64,000 bases of DNA from Actinomycetes bacterium (GCA_021844425.1 JAKBTL010000076.1:62001-126000), one strand, 5' to 3'; shown: positions 42,314 to 51,253, counted from the first letter of the stretch. Translations and numbers: made by a program. The notes: generated from the letters alone by a model not told the origin.

Positions 42314-43001
42314 ACCGAGAAGCCACGACCTCCCGTCCGCCAGATCGGTCCTGGCGGTCTGCGCGCACCCCGACGACGAGAGCTTCGGCTTGGGAGCCGT
42401 GCTCCACCGCTTCGTCGAGGGCGGCGCCCAGGTGGCCTTCCTCTGCTTCACCCGAGGCGAGGCGTCCACCCTGGGCACCCCCGGACCTGCGCTGGGTGAG
42501 CTGCGTCGCGCCGAGCTCACGCGTGCGGCCGCTGAGCTCGGCGTACGCCGGGTGGAGCTACTCGAGCATCCCGACAGCTCGTTGGCCTCCGAACCGCTCG
42601 AGGTGCTGGCCAGAGAGGTGGCGGACATGACCGCCGAGGCCGAGGCCGATCTCGTGGTCGTCTTCGACGACGACGGCGTCACCGGGCATCCCGATCACCG
42701 GCGCGCCACCGAGGCAGCTCTTGCCGGCGCGCCGGAGCTGCCCGTGCTGGCGTGGACTCTGCCCCGCCAGGTTGCCGACACGCTGAACGACGAGCTCGGC
42801 ACGTCGTTCCGGGGGCATGACGAGCACGCGATCGACATCGTCCTGCACGTGGACCGCACCATCCAGCGCCGCGCGATCGCCTGCCACGAGAGCCAATGCG
42901 ACGGCAACCCTGTGCTGGCGCGTCGCCTCGCCTTGCTCGGGGACGACGAGTGCCTCCGCTGGCTCCGTGCACCTGGGTGCGGCATGCCTACATACGGGTA
43001 G
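42297..43001 (+). CDS. PIG-L family deacetylase
   Basis: 234 aa from a GTG. Metal-binding motif AVCAHPDDESFG near residue 20 and TGHPDHRRA near residue 130 define the LmbE/PIG-L fold. Members deacetylate GlcNAc conjugates in mycothiol (MshB) or are mycothiol S-conjugate amidases (Mca). The setting among thiol genes favours a mycothiol-related substrate, which is inference. The end of the gene contains operator site 3. Confidence 0.88.
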   Translation: MTAARAPRSHDLPSARSVLAVCAHPDDESFGLGAVLHRFVEGGAQVAFLCFTRGEASTLGTPGPALGELRRAELTRAAAELGVRRVELLEHPDSSLASEPLEVLAREVADMTAEAEADLVVVFDDDGVTGHPDHRRATEAALAGAPELPVLAWTLPRQVADTLNDELGTSFRGHDEHAIDIVLHVDRTIQRRAIACHESQCDGNPVLARRLALLGDDECLRWLRAPGCGMPTYG

Positions 43002-43007
43002 GGGTAT
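42992..43007. promoter_or_regulatory. CstR-type operator, site 3 (one mismatch)
   Basis: ATACG-GGTAGG-GGTAT: matches ATACC-N6-GGTAT except one base. It overlaps the stop codon of the deacetylase gene and lies 55 bp before the rhodanese-MBL gene. A TATATA stretch at 43005-43010 may be its -10. Confidence 0.65.
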
Positions 43008-43061
43008 ATAGTGAGAAGATCGACCCTGACCATCGATCCTGAACCTGCACGGAGGAGACCG

Positions 43062-44168
43062 ATGAACGTTGGCCCCGGAGCAGTGCCCGAGATCACCGCC
43101 ACAGAGCTGGCAGCAGTGCTCGGGACCCCCGACGCCCCAGAGCTGCTCGACGTCCGAGAGCCAGAGGAGTTCGACGCGTGGGCGATGGCCGGCGCGCGCA
43201 ACGTCCCCCTGGCGCGATTGGCGACGGAGATCGACGACGTCGTGGGGGATCGCGAAGTCGTCGTGATCTGCGCGAGCGGCTCGCGGTCCGCGCGAGCGGT
43301 CGTGGCGCTGCGCTCGGCGGGGATCCCGGCACGCAACCTGGCAGGCGGGATGCTCGCATGGGCCGCCGTCTACGACACCGCGATCCTCGAGCTCGGCGCG
43401 GCGCGCGTCGTCCAGGTCCGCCGCCGGGGCAAGGGCTGCCTCTCCTATGTCGTCGGCGCGAAGAACGAGGCGTTCGTGGTCGATCCTTCGCTCGACGTCG
43501 AGCACTACCTCGGCGTGGCCGAACAGCACGGATGGCGGATCACCCGGGTGTTCGACACCCACTTGCACGCCGACCACCTGAGCGGCGTCCGCGCGCTGGC
43601 CTCGGCGACGGGAGCCTCGGTGCACCTGAACCCTGCCGACGGCTACCGCTTCCCCTTCGAGCCGCTCGACGACGAGCAATGGTTCAGCCTCGGGGGCCAA
43701 GAGCACTTCGTCGTGACGGTCCTGCGCTCCCCCGGCCACACGCCGGGCTCGACGATCTACGAAGTGGGCGGCCGCGCGCTGCTGACCGGCGACACCCTGT
43801 TCGTCGACGGCGTGGGCCGCCCGGACCTCGCGGACCATGCGGAAGCCTTCGCCCGTGAGCTCCACCGATCCTTGCACACCAAGGTGATCGCGATGCCGGT
43901 GGACGCGACCGTGCTTCCCGCCCACTACGGCGAGACGGTCGCCGTCACGCCGCACAAGGTCGTCGGTGCGTCGCTCGGAGAGCTCCGCTCCTCCCTTCCT
44001 CAGCTCTCGTGGCCCGAGGACCGCTTCGTGGAGTGGGCGTCCAGCCGGGCCCGGCCGCGACCGCCCCACTACCGCGAGATCGTCAGCGTGAACGCCGGCG
44101 CCGCTCCGGCTCCGCTCGTCGACGACCTGCGCCGGCTCGAGCTCGGACCGAACCGCTGCGCCGCGTGA
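43062..44168 (+). CDS. Rhodanese-metallo-beta-lactamase fusion, persulfide dioxygenase-like
   Basis: 368 aa from the ATG at 43062 after GGAGGAG. N-terminal rhodanese domain: PELLDVREPEEFDAWAMAGA and the active loop VVICASGSRSARAV (Cys). C-terminal MBL domain: FDTHLHADHLSGVRALA, VTVLRSPGHTPGSTIYEV, LLTGDTLFVDGVGRPD, AHYGETV, the ETHE1-type Fe site. Predicted to oxidise glutathione, mycothiol or CoA persulfide to sulfite, with the rhodanese moving sulfane sulfur. The usual PDO fusion order is MBL first; here it is reversed. CstR-type operator upstream. Confidence 0.87.
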   Translation: MNVGPGAVPEITATELAAVLGTPDAPELLDVREPEEFDAWAMAGARNVPLARLATEIDDVVGDREVVVICASGSRSARAVVALRSAGIPARNLAGGMLAWAAVYDTAILELGAARVVQVRRRGKGCLSYVVGAKNEAFVVDPSLDVEHYLGVAEQHGWRITRVFDTHLHADHLSGVRALASATGASVHLNPADGYRFPFEPLDDEQWFSLGGQEHFVVTVLRSPGHTPGSTIYEVGGRALLTGDTLFVDGVGRPDLADHAEAFARELHRSLHTKVIAMPVDATVLPAHYGETVAVTPHKVVGASLGELRSSLPQLSWPEDRFVEWASSRARPRPPHYREIVSVNAGAAPAPLVDDLRRLELGPNRCAA

Positions 44169-44186
44169 CGTGCACGTCGGCGACGC

Positions 44187-44456
44187 TCACGCCAGGCGCG
44201 TGAACATCCGCTGCAGCTCCTCCAAGGGGTAGCCCTGCTCGGCGGCCTCCACAGGATGCTCGATGCAGAACGTGAGGCCCGCCGCGATGATCTTGAACCC
44301 GACCTGCTCGAGCGCTTTGGTCGCGGCGGAGAGCTGCGTCACGATGTCCTTGCACTCGCGGCCTTCGGCGAGCATCCGGTCGACCGCCTCGACCTGACCT
44401 GCCGCTCGATGCAGACGCCGGCGCGCATCCTTCACCACGTCATCAGGCAGTTCCAC
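44187..44456 (-). CDS. cstR: CsoR/DUF156-family repressor, CstR-like persulfide sensor
   Basis: 89 aa from the GTG at 44456, preceded by GAGGAGG at ideal spacing (a GTG at 44477 is upstream). CsoR fold: DDVVKDARRRLHRAAGQVEAVDRMLAEG, ECKDIVTQLSAATKALEQV, FKIIAAGLTFCIEHPVEAA. Copper-sensing CsoR uses Cys-His-Cys; here both Cys are kept but the His position is Gly, as in CstR where Asn occupies it. This points to a dithiol persulfide sensor. Site 4 lies 43 bp upstream for autoregulation. Confidence 0.85.
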   Translation of the reverse strand: MELPDDVVKDARRRLHRAAGQVEAVDRMLAEGRECKDIVTQLSAATKALEQVGFKIIAAGLTFCIEHPVEAAEQGYPLEELQRMFTRLA

Positions 44457-44498
44457 TCCGGCCTCCTCGCATCGCACTCAGGCCCCCACGTGGTGATC

Positions 44499-44514
44499 AT
44501 ACCTACTGGGGTAT
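44499..44514. promoter_or_regulatory. CstR-type operator, site 4
   Basis: ATACC-TACTGG-GGTAT in the divergent region between the sensor gene and the hypothetical gene at 44646. A perfect match to the half-sites of sites 1 and 2. Confidence 0.75.
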
Positions 44515-44645
44515 TGGCAGCTGGCCGATCGACAGCCTTCGACTCCGTGACCTTCGGCCCTATCAGGTCTCGGGCTCTTCCTGCGACGCTGGTCGTAGCG
44601 GGCCGTCACCATGCAGGCAACCCGCACCGGGAAGGAGGAGCAGCC

Positions 44646-45152
44646 ATGCAACCGCAGACCGGCGCCGCAACCGAGACTCCTGAACGACACGAGCCGACCC
44701 TCCATGAACTCGCCGAAGCTCTGGCGCACCACGTCGCGGCGAACGGAACGGTGCGGCCAGGTGTCGACGCCCAGCTCGTCGCCGAGAACGGATGGCACGG
44801 ACGGCTGATCGACGTCCTTGGCATCCTCACCGAGGACACAGCGCGCATGGGCTACCTGGCGGGGGGCCGCAAGCCCGAGGAGCTGCTGACATGGCTCCCG
44901 CTCTGGGCCGACTCGCCGTACTCCCTCGAGCAGATCCGCACCATCGTGACGAGCGCCGGCTGGGACCCCGAGCCGTTCGGGGTCGTCGTGCGCAACGGCC
45001 TCTTGGAGCGGCTCGTCTACCGCCCCGACGGGTCGTTGCGACGCGTCCACGGTGAGCTCGCCGGAGCCTGGCTGAGCGACCAGTTCGCGTTGGCGGACGA
45101 CGAAGAGATCCTGCGCGCCGCGCGTGCGGTGATCGGCGGGGACCAGACCTGA
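44646..45152 (+). CDS. Hypothetical protein divergent from cstR
   Basis: 168 aa from the ATG at 44646 after GGAAGGAGG. Soluble, no membrane segment and no recognised domain. Stretches HELAEALAHHVAANGTVRPG, GWHGRLIDVLGILTEDTARM and PYSLEQIRTIVTSAGWDPEPF suggest a mostly helical fold. The shared divergent operator suggests co-regulation with the persulfide sensor, so it is a candidate new member of that response. Confidence 0.7.
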   Translation: MQPQTGAATETPERHEPTLHELAEALAHHVAANGTVRPGVDAQLVAENGWHGRLIDVLGILTEDTARMGYLAGGRKPEELLTWLPLWADSPYSLEQIRTIVTSAGWDPEPFGVVVRNGLLERLVYRPDGSLRRVHGELAGAWLSDQFALADDEEILRAARAVIGGDQT

Positions 45153-45427
45153 AAGGCCCCGCGGATTGCCCCTCCCGGGGCATTCGGCAGGCGTCGCCGC
45201 ACCGGCTGCGCGCGCTCTCGTGCGCCGCGACACCCAGTCCGCCCTCTACGACGTGGCTACGACCCAGACCTCCACGGGTTCGGTCGACGGGTCCAACGAC
45301 TCCTAGAACGCGACGGCCGGGTTCGGGCTGTTGGGCGGCATGATGCGACGCGCTGGTCGACCAGCACGGGCTCCTCGTGCTGCTGGACCCGCTCTACCGC
45401 TTCGAAGGACGCTCACGGGCGACTCGC
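45153..45427. other. Intergenic region with weak hairpin and coding scraps
   Basis: GCCCCG (45156-45161) and CGGGGC (45176-45181) could form a stem after the hypothetical gene. Short coding-like scraps follow, such as DALVDQHGLLVLLDPLYRFEG on the plus strand, but there is no start or continuous frame. Nothing else is seen. Confidence 0.35.
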
Positions 45428-46342
45428 TCAGTCCGCGTCCTCTGCCCGCACGGCGATCGCGAGAAGCCGGGAGCTGACGGAGCTGGGCGGATGGCTGGTC
45501 GCCCAGATCGCCCGTATCGTCCGTTCGAGCCTGAGGTCTGCGCAACTGATCGCGACGAGGCCCCCGTCCCGTAGCTCGGCGCGAACCGCGAGCGCGGAGA
45601 CCACCGCGGGCGCCGTGCCGCTCATGGCCGCGGCCTTGATCGCGGTCGTGGAGCCGAGCTCCATGGCCGCAGTGACACCAAGGCCGCGGGTCGCCAGCGC
45701 GTCGGTCAGCACCTCTCTCGTGCCCGACCCCGGCTCACGTAGGACGAGCGGCGTGCCCGCCAGCTGGCTGGCGGTGATCGGCCGGCGGCGACGGCTCCAG
45801 GGATGTCCGGCACCGACCACGATCACCAGCTCGTCGGCGAGCAGTCCCCGGGACCGGAGTCGTCCGGGGGGTCGGGGGCCTTCGATGAACCCGAGATCTG
45901 CCTGCCCGCGGGCGACCAGGCCCGCGACGTGGACGGTGTTGCCCATCTCGAGCGAGACCCTGGTGCTCGGGATCTCCGCCGAGAGCCGATGAAGCCACCG
46001 CGGCAGGAGGTACTCGGCGACGGTGAGGCTCGCAGCCAGGCGAAGCTGGGAGTGGCGATCTCTGCGCAGGGCCGCCGCGCCGGCGAGCAGCGTGCGCATG
46101 TCGCCGAGGACGGCCACAGCCCATTCCGCGGTGGCCATGCCCGCGGGAGTGAGCCGGGCTCCCCTGGTCGAGCGATCCAGGAGGGGGATGCGCAGCAGCC
46201 GTTCGAGTGCCCGAAGCCGCATGCTGGCTGCGGGCTGAGAGACGCCGTGCGCGGCGGCTGCGGCGCTGATGGACCCGAGCTCTCCGACGCTCACCAGCAG
46301 ATCGAGCGAGGGCAGGTCGGGGTACGGCTCGGGGAGCGGCAC
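45428..46342 (-). CDS. LysR-family regulator, YeiE/CysL-like
   Basis: 304 aa. N-terminal wHTH (SLDLLVSVGELGSISAAAAAHGVSQPAASMRLR, given here only as position 12-45) and effector domain with ASLTVAEYLLPRWLHRL, GQADLGFIEGP, LVLREPGSGTREVL and MELGSTTAIKAA. The GFIEGP and REPGSGTRE blocks are typical of the YeiE/CysL branch, which responds to sulfite in enterobacteria. It lies 53 bp downstream of the YeiH-like exporter gene in the same direction, echoing the known yeiE-yeiH pairing. Confidence 0.88.
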   Translation of the reverse strand: MPLPEPYPDLPSLDLLVSVGELGSISAAAAAHGVSQPAASMRLRALERLLRIPLLDRSTRGARLTPAGMATAEWAVAVLGDMRTLLAGAAALRRDRHSQLRLAASLTVAEYLLPRWLHRLSAEIPSTRVSLEMGNTVHVAGLVARGQADLGFIEGPRPPGRLRSRGLLADELVIVVGAGHPWSRRRRPITASQLAGTPLVLREPGSGTREVLTDALATRGLGVTAAMELGSTTAIKAAAMSGTAPAVVSALAVRAELRDGGLVAISCADLRLERTIRAIWATSHPPSSVSSRLLAIAVRAEDAD

Positions 46343-46394
46343 GAGCCGACCATAGAGCCTGGCCGCTCGCCGGGCCGGTGCCCCGGCGGCGGCG

Positions 46395-47507
46395 TCAGAG
46401 CGTGCCGGTCATGGCCTGCAGCCCGAGGCTCGCCAGACCGACCGTGAGCCAGAGGATCGCACCGAGCACCAGCGGCCGGGCACCGGCTCGACGGATGTGG
46501 CCCACGTCGGTCGACAGCCCGATCGCCCCCAGCGCCGCGGTGATCATCCAGATCGAGAGCTCCGACATCGGGTGGTGCCAGCTGGCCGGCACCAAGCCGA
46601 CCGTGTTGGCCGCGACGGCGGCGACGAAGACGACGATGAAGAACGGCAGGACACGGCGAAGGTCGACCCGCCTCCCCGATGACGCATCGCGCGTCGCACC
46701 GCTGCGCCAGCCCCTGAGCGACGCCAGGGCGAGGCTGATCGGGATGATGGCGAGCGTGCGGGTGAGCTTCACGATCACGCCGTACGACGCGGCCGCGTGG
46801 CCGTAGGTCGTGGAGGCGGCGACGACCGAGGACAGGTCGTTGATCGCGGTGCCGGCCCACAGCCCGAAGGTTCGTTGCGAGAACCCGAAGGCGTGGCCGA
46901 TGAACGGGTAGAGGAGCACCGCGACCACGTTGAACGTGAATATGGTGGCGATCGCGTAGCTGACGTCGGCCTCGTCCGCGGAGATGACCGCGTCCGTTGC
47001 CGCGATCGCCGACGCGCCGCAGATGGCGGTGCCGACCCCGATCAGCGTGCGCAGGTCTGCGGGCAGCCGGAGCAGGCGACCAGCCAGCCAGGCCATCGCG
47101 AGGGCCGCGACGAGGGTGCCGACGAGGACCGGCAAGGAGCCGGTGCCGGTCGAGACGACCTGGCCAAGCGAAAGCCCGAAGCCGAGCACGACGATCGACC
47201 CTTGGAGCACCTTCTTCGCGGTGAAGGAGATCCCGGGCAGAAGACGCGGCGAGGGCCTCTTCACCAAGGAGATCACGATCCCGCAGAGGATCGCGATCAC
47301 CGGCGCGCCCACGACGGGAACGAGCCCGCCGAGCAGCGTGGCGACCAGCGCGATCGCAGCGGTGACGCCGGCTCCCGGGAGGAGCGCCCACGCGCTGCCC
47401 GCCATGCTCTCCCACGGGGTCGCCCGCGTGAGCGCCACCGCGGCGGCGCTGCTGCTGGCGATCTCGATTCGCGCACCATCCATCTCCACGTCGTGGGCTG
47501 CCGGCAC
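46395..47507 (-). CDS. yeiH: YeiH-family putative sulfate/sulfonate exporter (UPF0324)
   Basis: 370-aa integral membrane protein with about ten helices. Conserved blocks: SFTAKKVLQGSIVVLGFGLSL, GVGTAICGASAIAATDAVI, FGLWAGTAINDLSSVVAAS and VIVKLTRTLAIIPI. The family is annotated as putative sulfate exporters on slender evidence. Context with the YeiE-like LysR and the sulfur oxidation genes supports export of sulfate, sulfite or an organosulfonate. Confidence 0.88.
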   Translation of the reverse strand: MPAAHDVEMDGARIEIASSSAAAVALTRATPWESMAGSAWALLPGAGVTAAIALVATLLGGLVPVVGAPVIAILCGIVISLVKRPSPRLLPGISFTAKKVLQGSIVVLGFGLSLGQVVSTGTGSLPVLVGTLVAALAMAWLAGRLLRLPADLRTLIGVGTAICGASAIAATDAVISADEADVSYAIATIFTFNVVAVLLYPFIGHAFGFSQRTFGLWAGTAINDLSSVVAASTTYGHAAASYGVIVKLTRTLAIIPISLALASLRGWRSGATRDASSGRRVDLRRVLPFFIVVFVAAVAANTVGLVPASWHHPMSELSIWMITAALGAIGLSTDVGHIRRAGARPLVLGAILWLTVGLASLGLQAMTGTL

Positions 47508-47581
47508 TCGGCACCTCCTTTCCGGCGCCAGTGTCCGCCCGACGACGATGTCCGTGAAGCGGTGACCTGCTGATACACCTC

Positions 47582-47621
47582 TCAGCTGCGCTTATGGCCG
47601 GTCAGCTGCGCGTATGGCCGG
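47582..47621. repeat. 20-bp tandem duplication in the yeiH-GT2 intergenic region
   Basis: Two adjacent 20-bp copies (47582-47601, 47602-47621) differ at one base. They lie in the 238-bp divergent region and could be duplicated regulatory sites. Confidence 0.85.
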
Positions 47622-47745
47622 CGCCTGCTGCGCCTGAGATATCGGGAAGCCCATCGACCACCCGCGCGGGCTCGGAGGCACAGAAGCGCTACGGTACCGA
47701 GACGGCACTGCCGGCAGGGAGGTGGGTCAGGGCGAGGAGACGCTG

Positions 47746-48621
47746 ATGGACGAGGATCGGCTTGCGACACGAACGGTGGCGCGGCCGCGGTTCAGCGTCG
47801 TCATTCCCGCGCTGAACGAGGAGCGGTACCTGGCGGACTGCCTGCGTTCCCTCGCCCGGCAGGACTTCGCCGGCGAGGTCGAGGTGATCGTCGTCGACAA
47901 CAACAGCACCGACCGGACCGCGGCGATCGCCCACTCCTTCGGCGCTGTGGTCGTCCACGAAGCGCGCGCTGGCGTGTGCTGGGCCCGCCAGCGCGGCACG
48001 GCCTTTGCCCGAGGCGAGATCGTCGTGTCCACCGATGCAGACACGGTCTTCGATCCGGGCTGGCTCGCCCGGATCGACCGTGCGCTCGAGCAGCATCCCT
48101 CCTGCGTCGCCGTCGCGGGTCCGTGCCGCTTCGCTGCGGGAAGCCCGTCCTGGGCGGCGGCGTACCCACGCGTCCTGTTCGGCGCGGTCGCCCTCGTCCA
48201 GCGGATGACCGGGCACGTGTTCTACGTCACGGCGACGAACCTCGCGTTCCGCCGCTCCGCGTGGCCTGGCTACAACACCCAGATGACCCAGGGCGGCGAC
48301 GAGCTCGACCTGTTACGCAGGCTCCAGCGACAGGGACCGGTGGTCTTCGACGGGCACAACCCCACGTACACGTCGCCTCGCCGCCTCAACCAGGGTCTCG
48401 CCTACAACCTCGTCGTCACCTTCTTCGTGTACTACCTGCTCGCCTACTGGCTGAACCGGGTCAGCGGGCGTCCGCTGCTCGGCACCGCACCGGCGTTCCG
48501 CCACGACACCCGGTCGCGGTCGGCCGTGCTCTGGGTCGGCCGCGTGCTCTTCACCTCCACGATGCTCGCCCTCGGCTTCGTCCTGTTCCGGACCGGCATC
48601 TACGTGGTGGGCCTGATCTGA
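47746..48621 (+). CDS. Glycosyltransferase family 2 membrane protein
   Basis: 291 aa from the ATG at 47746, supported by GAGGAG 7 bp upstream; a GTG at 47722 is an alternative. GT-A fold: FSVVIPALNEERYLADCL, IVVDNNSTDRTAAIA, VVSTDADTVFDPGWL (DxD-type), and TQGGDELDLLRRL. Two C-terminal membrane helices follow (NLVVTFFVYYLLAYWL and VGRVLFTSTMLALGFVLF). It probably glycosylates a lipid carrier. It overlaps the deacetylase gene start by one base. Confidence 0.9.
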   Translation: MDEDRLATRTVARPRFSVVIPALNEERYLADCLRSLARQDFAGEVEVIVVDNNSTDRTAAIAHSFGAVVVHEARAGVCWARQRGTAFARGEIVVSTDADTVFDPGWLARIDRALEQHPSCVAVAGPCRFAAGSPSWAAAYPRVLFGAVALVQRMTGHVFYVTATNLAFRRSAWPGYNTQMTQGGDELDLLRRLQRQGPVVFDGHNPTYTSPRRLNQGLAYNLVVTFFVYYLLAYWLNRVSGRPLLGTAPAFRHDTRSRSAVLWVGRVLFTSTMLALGFVLFRTGIYVVGLI

Positions 48622-49373
48622 TGCCAGGTGGCGCTCCGGGAGCCGGCTGGCGGCGGCTCGGGGCCCGAGGGATCGCACCTGCAGCGATCGGCATTGCGGC
48701 AGCGTCCTATTGGACGTTCATGTCTCCGTACTCGCAGCTGCTCGGCCCGTTCCCATACCGGTTCTCGACGACCGAGCCCGTCGTCGCGTTGACGTTCGAC
48801 GACGGGCCCAACGAGCCCTACACGTCCCAGATCGCCGACGTCCTCGGCGCGTCCGGCGCCCGCGCCACCTTCTTCGCGGTCGGTACATGCGTCGAGCGCG
48901 ATCCCGAGCCGGCCCGTCGCCTCGCTCGGGACGGGCACGTGCTCGGCAGCCACGGCTACTCCCACCGGCTCGACCGGTGCGTCGGTCTCGAGGTGCTGCG
49001 AGATGAGGTGAGCCGGGCCGAGGCAGCGTTCAGCCGCCACCTGGGGCTCCGGCCGGTCCTCTTCCGGCCGCCGTGGCTCCTGCGGACGCCGGGCCTGTTC
49101 ACCATCGCGCACGAGCAGTCGCTGCGGCTCGTCTCAGGCGAGTTCGCCCACGTGCTCGAGGTGCTCCAACCTTCCCCCGAGCGCATCGCACGGCGAGCGG
49201 TAGCCAAGGCACGGCCGGGCAGCGTGCTCATCTTCCACGACGGCGTCGAAGCGAAAGGCGGCGACCGCTCGGCCACCGTTGCCGCCGTCGAGCTCGTCGT
49301 CGCCGAGCTCTCCGCCCGCGGCTACGGGTTCACCACCGTCGACCGCCTGCTCGGCATCGACCCCTACCGATGA
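48621..49373 (+). CDS. Polysaccharide deacetylase (NodB/CE4)
   Basis: 250 aa. N-terminal hydrophobic segment (ARGIAPAAIGIAAASYWTFM) acts as signal or anchor. CE4 motifs: VALTFDDGPNEPYTSQIADV (catalytic Asp, metal Asp), GSHGYSHRLD (metal His pair), LFRPPWLLRTPG and SVLIFHDG. It removes acetyl groups from a cell-surface glycan, likely the product of the coupled GT2 (TGATG overlap). Confidence 0.9.
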   Translation: MPGGAPGAGWRRLGARGIAPAAIGIAAASYWTFMSPYSQLLGPFPYRFSTTEPVVALTFDDGPNEPYTSQIADVLGASGARATFFAVGTCVERDPEPARRLARDGHVLGSHGYSHRLDRCVGLEVLRDEVSRAEAAFSRHLGLRPVLFRPPWLLRTPGLFTIAHEQSLRLVSGEFAHVLEVLQPSPERIARRAVAKARPGSVLIFHDGVEAKGGDRSATVAAVELVVAELSARGYGFTTVDRLLGIDPYR

Positions 49374-49624
49374 TCGGGTACCTCGCAGGCATCGGCGCGA
49401 CCGGAGCTCGCATCCGCCAGCTCCCATGAAGAGAACGCGCCGCGCCGGACGCGGCCGTCCGCGCCGTGCTCGGCGTCCCGGTTGCCTTGGCCGTGCTCGC
49501 CGCCTTGACCGGGCGGAAGCGTGCTCGGCGCACGCCCGGACCGGACAGGTGGACGTCCGGCCGGCCTCGCGGACAGCACCGTTGAGGAGTCCCGGGCTTC
49601 GCGCGCCCAGCTTCAGGAGGCCCG

Positions 49625-50962
49625 CTACTCGAGGTCCACTTGCTCCAGGCCCGCCGACGCCGCACCCGGTGCTGCATCAAGCGCACGAGCCGGCAGCGCC
49701 TCCGCCACCGGTGCCGGCCGGGGCGGCCGAAGGGAGAAGAGCAGGCCGTACACCAGCGCGTTCGCGATCTGGAGCAGCCCCGCCAGCTCGAACGGTGCTG
49801 CCAGGCTGACCTCGTCGAACAGGTAGCCGGCGGCCGCCTGGCCGGCGGCCATCGTCGCCTGCGCCGGAAGGTTGGAGAGTGCAGCGACGCTTGCCCGCTC
49901 CTCGGGATGCGCCATGTCCTGGGTGAACGACTGGCGCAGGGGCAGGCCGACCCGCTGCACCAGCATGCGCACGAAGAAGACGGCGCCGGCGATCCAGAAC
50001 GCCGGCGCGAGCACCATCGGGACGAGCAACGCCCCGCCGACCGCCCGCACCACGACGATCGCCCGCACGGTCCCGAGCCAGCGGGCCACACGGGCGGCAA
50101 CGAGGGCGGACACGAGCGACCCCAGGTTGACGATGGCGAAGAGCACGCCGATCGTCCCGGGAGCCGCCCCGTAGCGGCGGTACAACCAGTAGCTCATGAA
50201 GGGCCCGAACAGTCCGATCGCCGCCCCGTTCGTGCCGTTGGTCACCCAGAATCGCCACAGTGCCGGCCACGAGCTCCTGGGCCACCTGAACCGCGGGCCG
50301 CGACCTGTCGCGACATCCTCGCGCTGGCGCGACGGCTCCTCGAGCAGCAGGGCGAGCAGCCCGGCCACGACCGCAAGGCCGGCGGCGATGAGGAACGCCG
50401 GACGGTACGCGGCGGTCGCCTCCGCCGCGGTCATGTGACGCGTCGTGCGGACGACCTCGGCCGCCAGGCCTCCGACGAGGGCGCCGAGCGAGGAGGCGAA
50501 GGCGATCCGGCCAAAGGCGACCGCCCGCCGATCCCCGGTCACGCTGTCGGCCACCAGCGCGGACTCGGCCGGTTGGTACGGACCGACGTTGCCCGCGCCA
50601 GCCCCGGCGCCGCGCCCGAAGGAACCGAGCGCAGCGGCGACGAACAGCACGGCGGTGACCCTGACCTCGGCATAGACGACGCCGGCGCAGGCGGCGACGA
50701 GGGGGACGACGACCAGGAAGGGCTTGCGCCCCCAACGGTCGGCGAGCAGGCCGACACCGGCGCTCATGAGGGCCGAGGCCGCCGTCACGGCGACGAAGAG
50801 CACCCCGATCTCGATCGCGGAGAACCCGATGGCCGCCAGGTAGAGCGCGGTGACGACCGACGCGATCGCCCGCCCGAGGCTCATCCCCACCCGGGCAGCG
50901 AGGATCACCCGGAGGTTGCGATCGGCCCATTTCGGCACGATCGCCTCCCAGATCCTTCGCAT
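49625..50962 (-). CDS. Major facilitator superfamily transporter
   Basis: 445 aa with about twelve membrane helices. The motif between helices 2 and 3 is GLLADRWGRKPFLVVVP, and the symmetrical block in the second half is less conserved. The C-terminal tail is Ala/Pro-rich. Resembles drug or sugar-type efflux MFS proteins; substrate unknown. The upstream region contains the palindrome TAACGTTA at 51042-51049, a possible operator. Confidence 0.87.
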   Translation of the reverse strand: MRRIWEAIVPKWADRNLRVILAARVGMSLGRAIASVVTALYLAAIGFSAIEIGVLFVAVTAASALMSAGVGLLADRWGRKPFLVVVPLVAACAGVVYAEVRVTAVLFVAAALGSFGRGAGAGAGNVGPYQPAESALVADSVTGDRRAVAFGRIAFASSLGALVGGLAAEVVRTTRHMTAAEATAAYRPAFLIAAGLAVVAGLLALLLEEPSRQREDVATGRGPRFRWPRSSWPALWRFWVTNGTNGAAIGLFGPFMSYWLYRRYGAAPGTIGVLFAIVNLGSLVSALVAARVARWLGTVRAIVVVRAVGGALLVPMVLAPAFWIAGAVFFVRMLVQRVGLPLRQSFTQDMAHPEERASVAALSNLPAQATMAAGQAAAGYLFDEVSLAAPFELAGLLQIANALVYGLLFSLRPPRPAPVAEALPARALDAAPGAASAGLEQVDLE

Positions 50963-51253
50963 CGTTGCGCGTCCTTCCTGCAGGCCGCCGGCGCGGGTCG
51001 ACCGGGGCGGCCCCCCGAGCTCACTCGTGCAGGCCTACTCCTAACGTTAACGGCAACAATTGCGTCGACTTCACCACGACCGCCTGCAGGTGGACGCGCA
51101 GCCCGTTCGCCTGGAGGAGCTCCGGGCGGGGCTGGACGGCGCACCGTGTGCTCCGGCGCGCGACGGAGCCGGCACGCGGCTGCTCGTCGCGGGCCGGTCG
51201 CGAGCGGAGCGCCGAGGACGCGGCGTGCGAGCCACCGTTCACCAGCGACCTTC
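50963..51253. other. Intergenic region upstream of the MFS gene
   Basis: An AT-rich patch around 51042-51062 holds TAACGTTA followed by AACGGCAACAATTG, a likely promoter/operator for the MFS gene. The remainder to 51253 has no recognisable gene on either strand. Confidence 0.45.

Noticed and set aside
45320-45420. Coding-like scrap DALVDQHGLLVLLDPLYRFEG suggesting a glycoside hydrolase relic
   Set aside because: Too short and without a start, neighbours or a second motif; cannot be assigned.
49374-49624. Small plus-strand frame between the deacetylase and MFS genes
   Set aside because: Arg-rich in one frame and an unsupported hydrophobic stretch in another; no start signal or homology.
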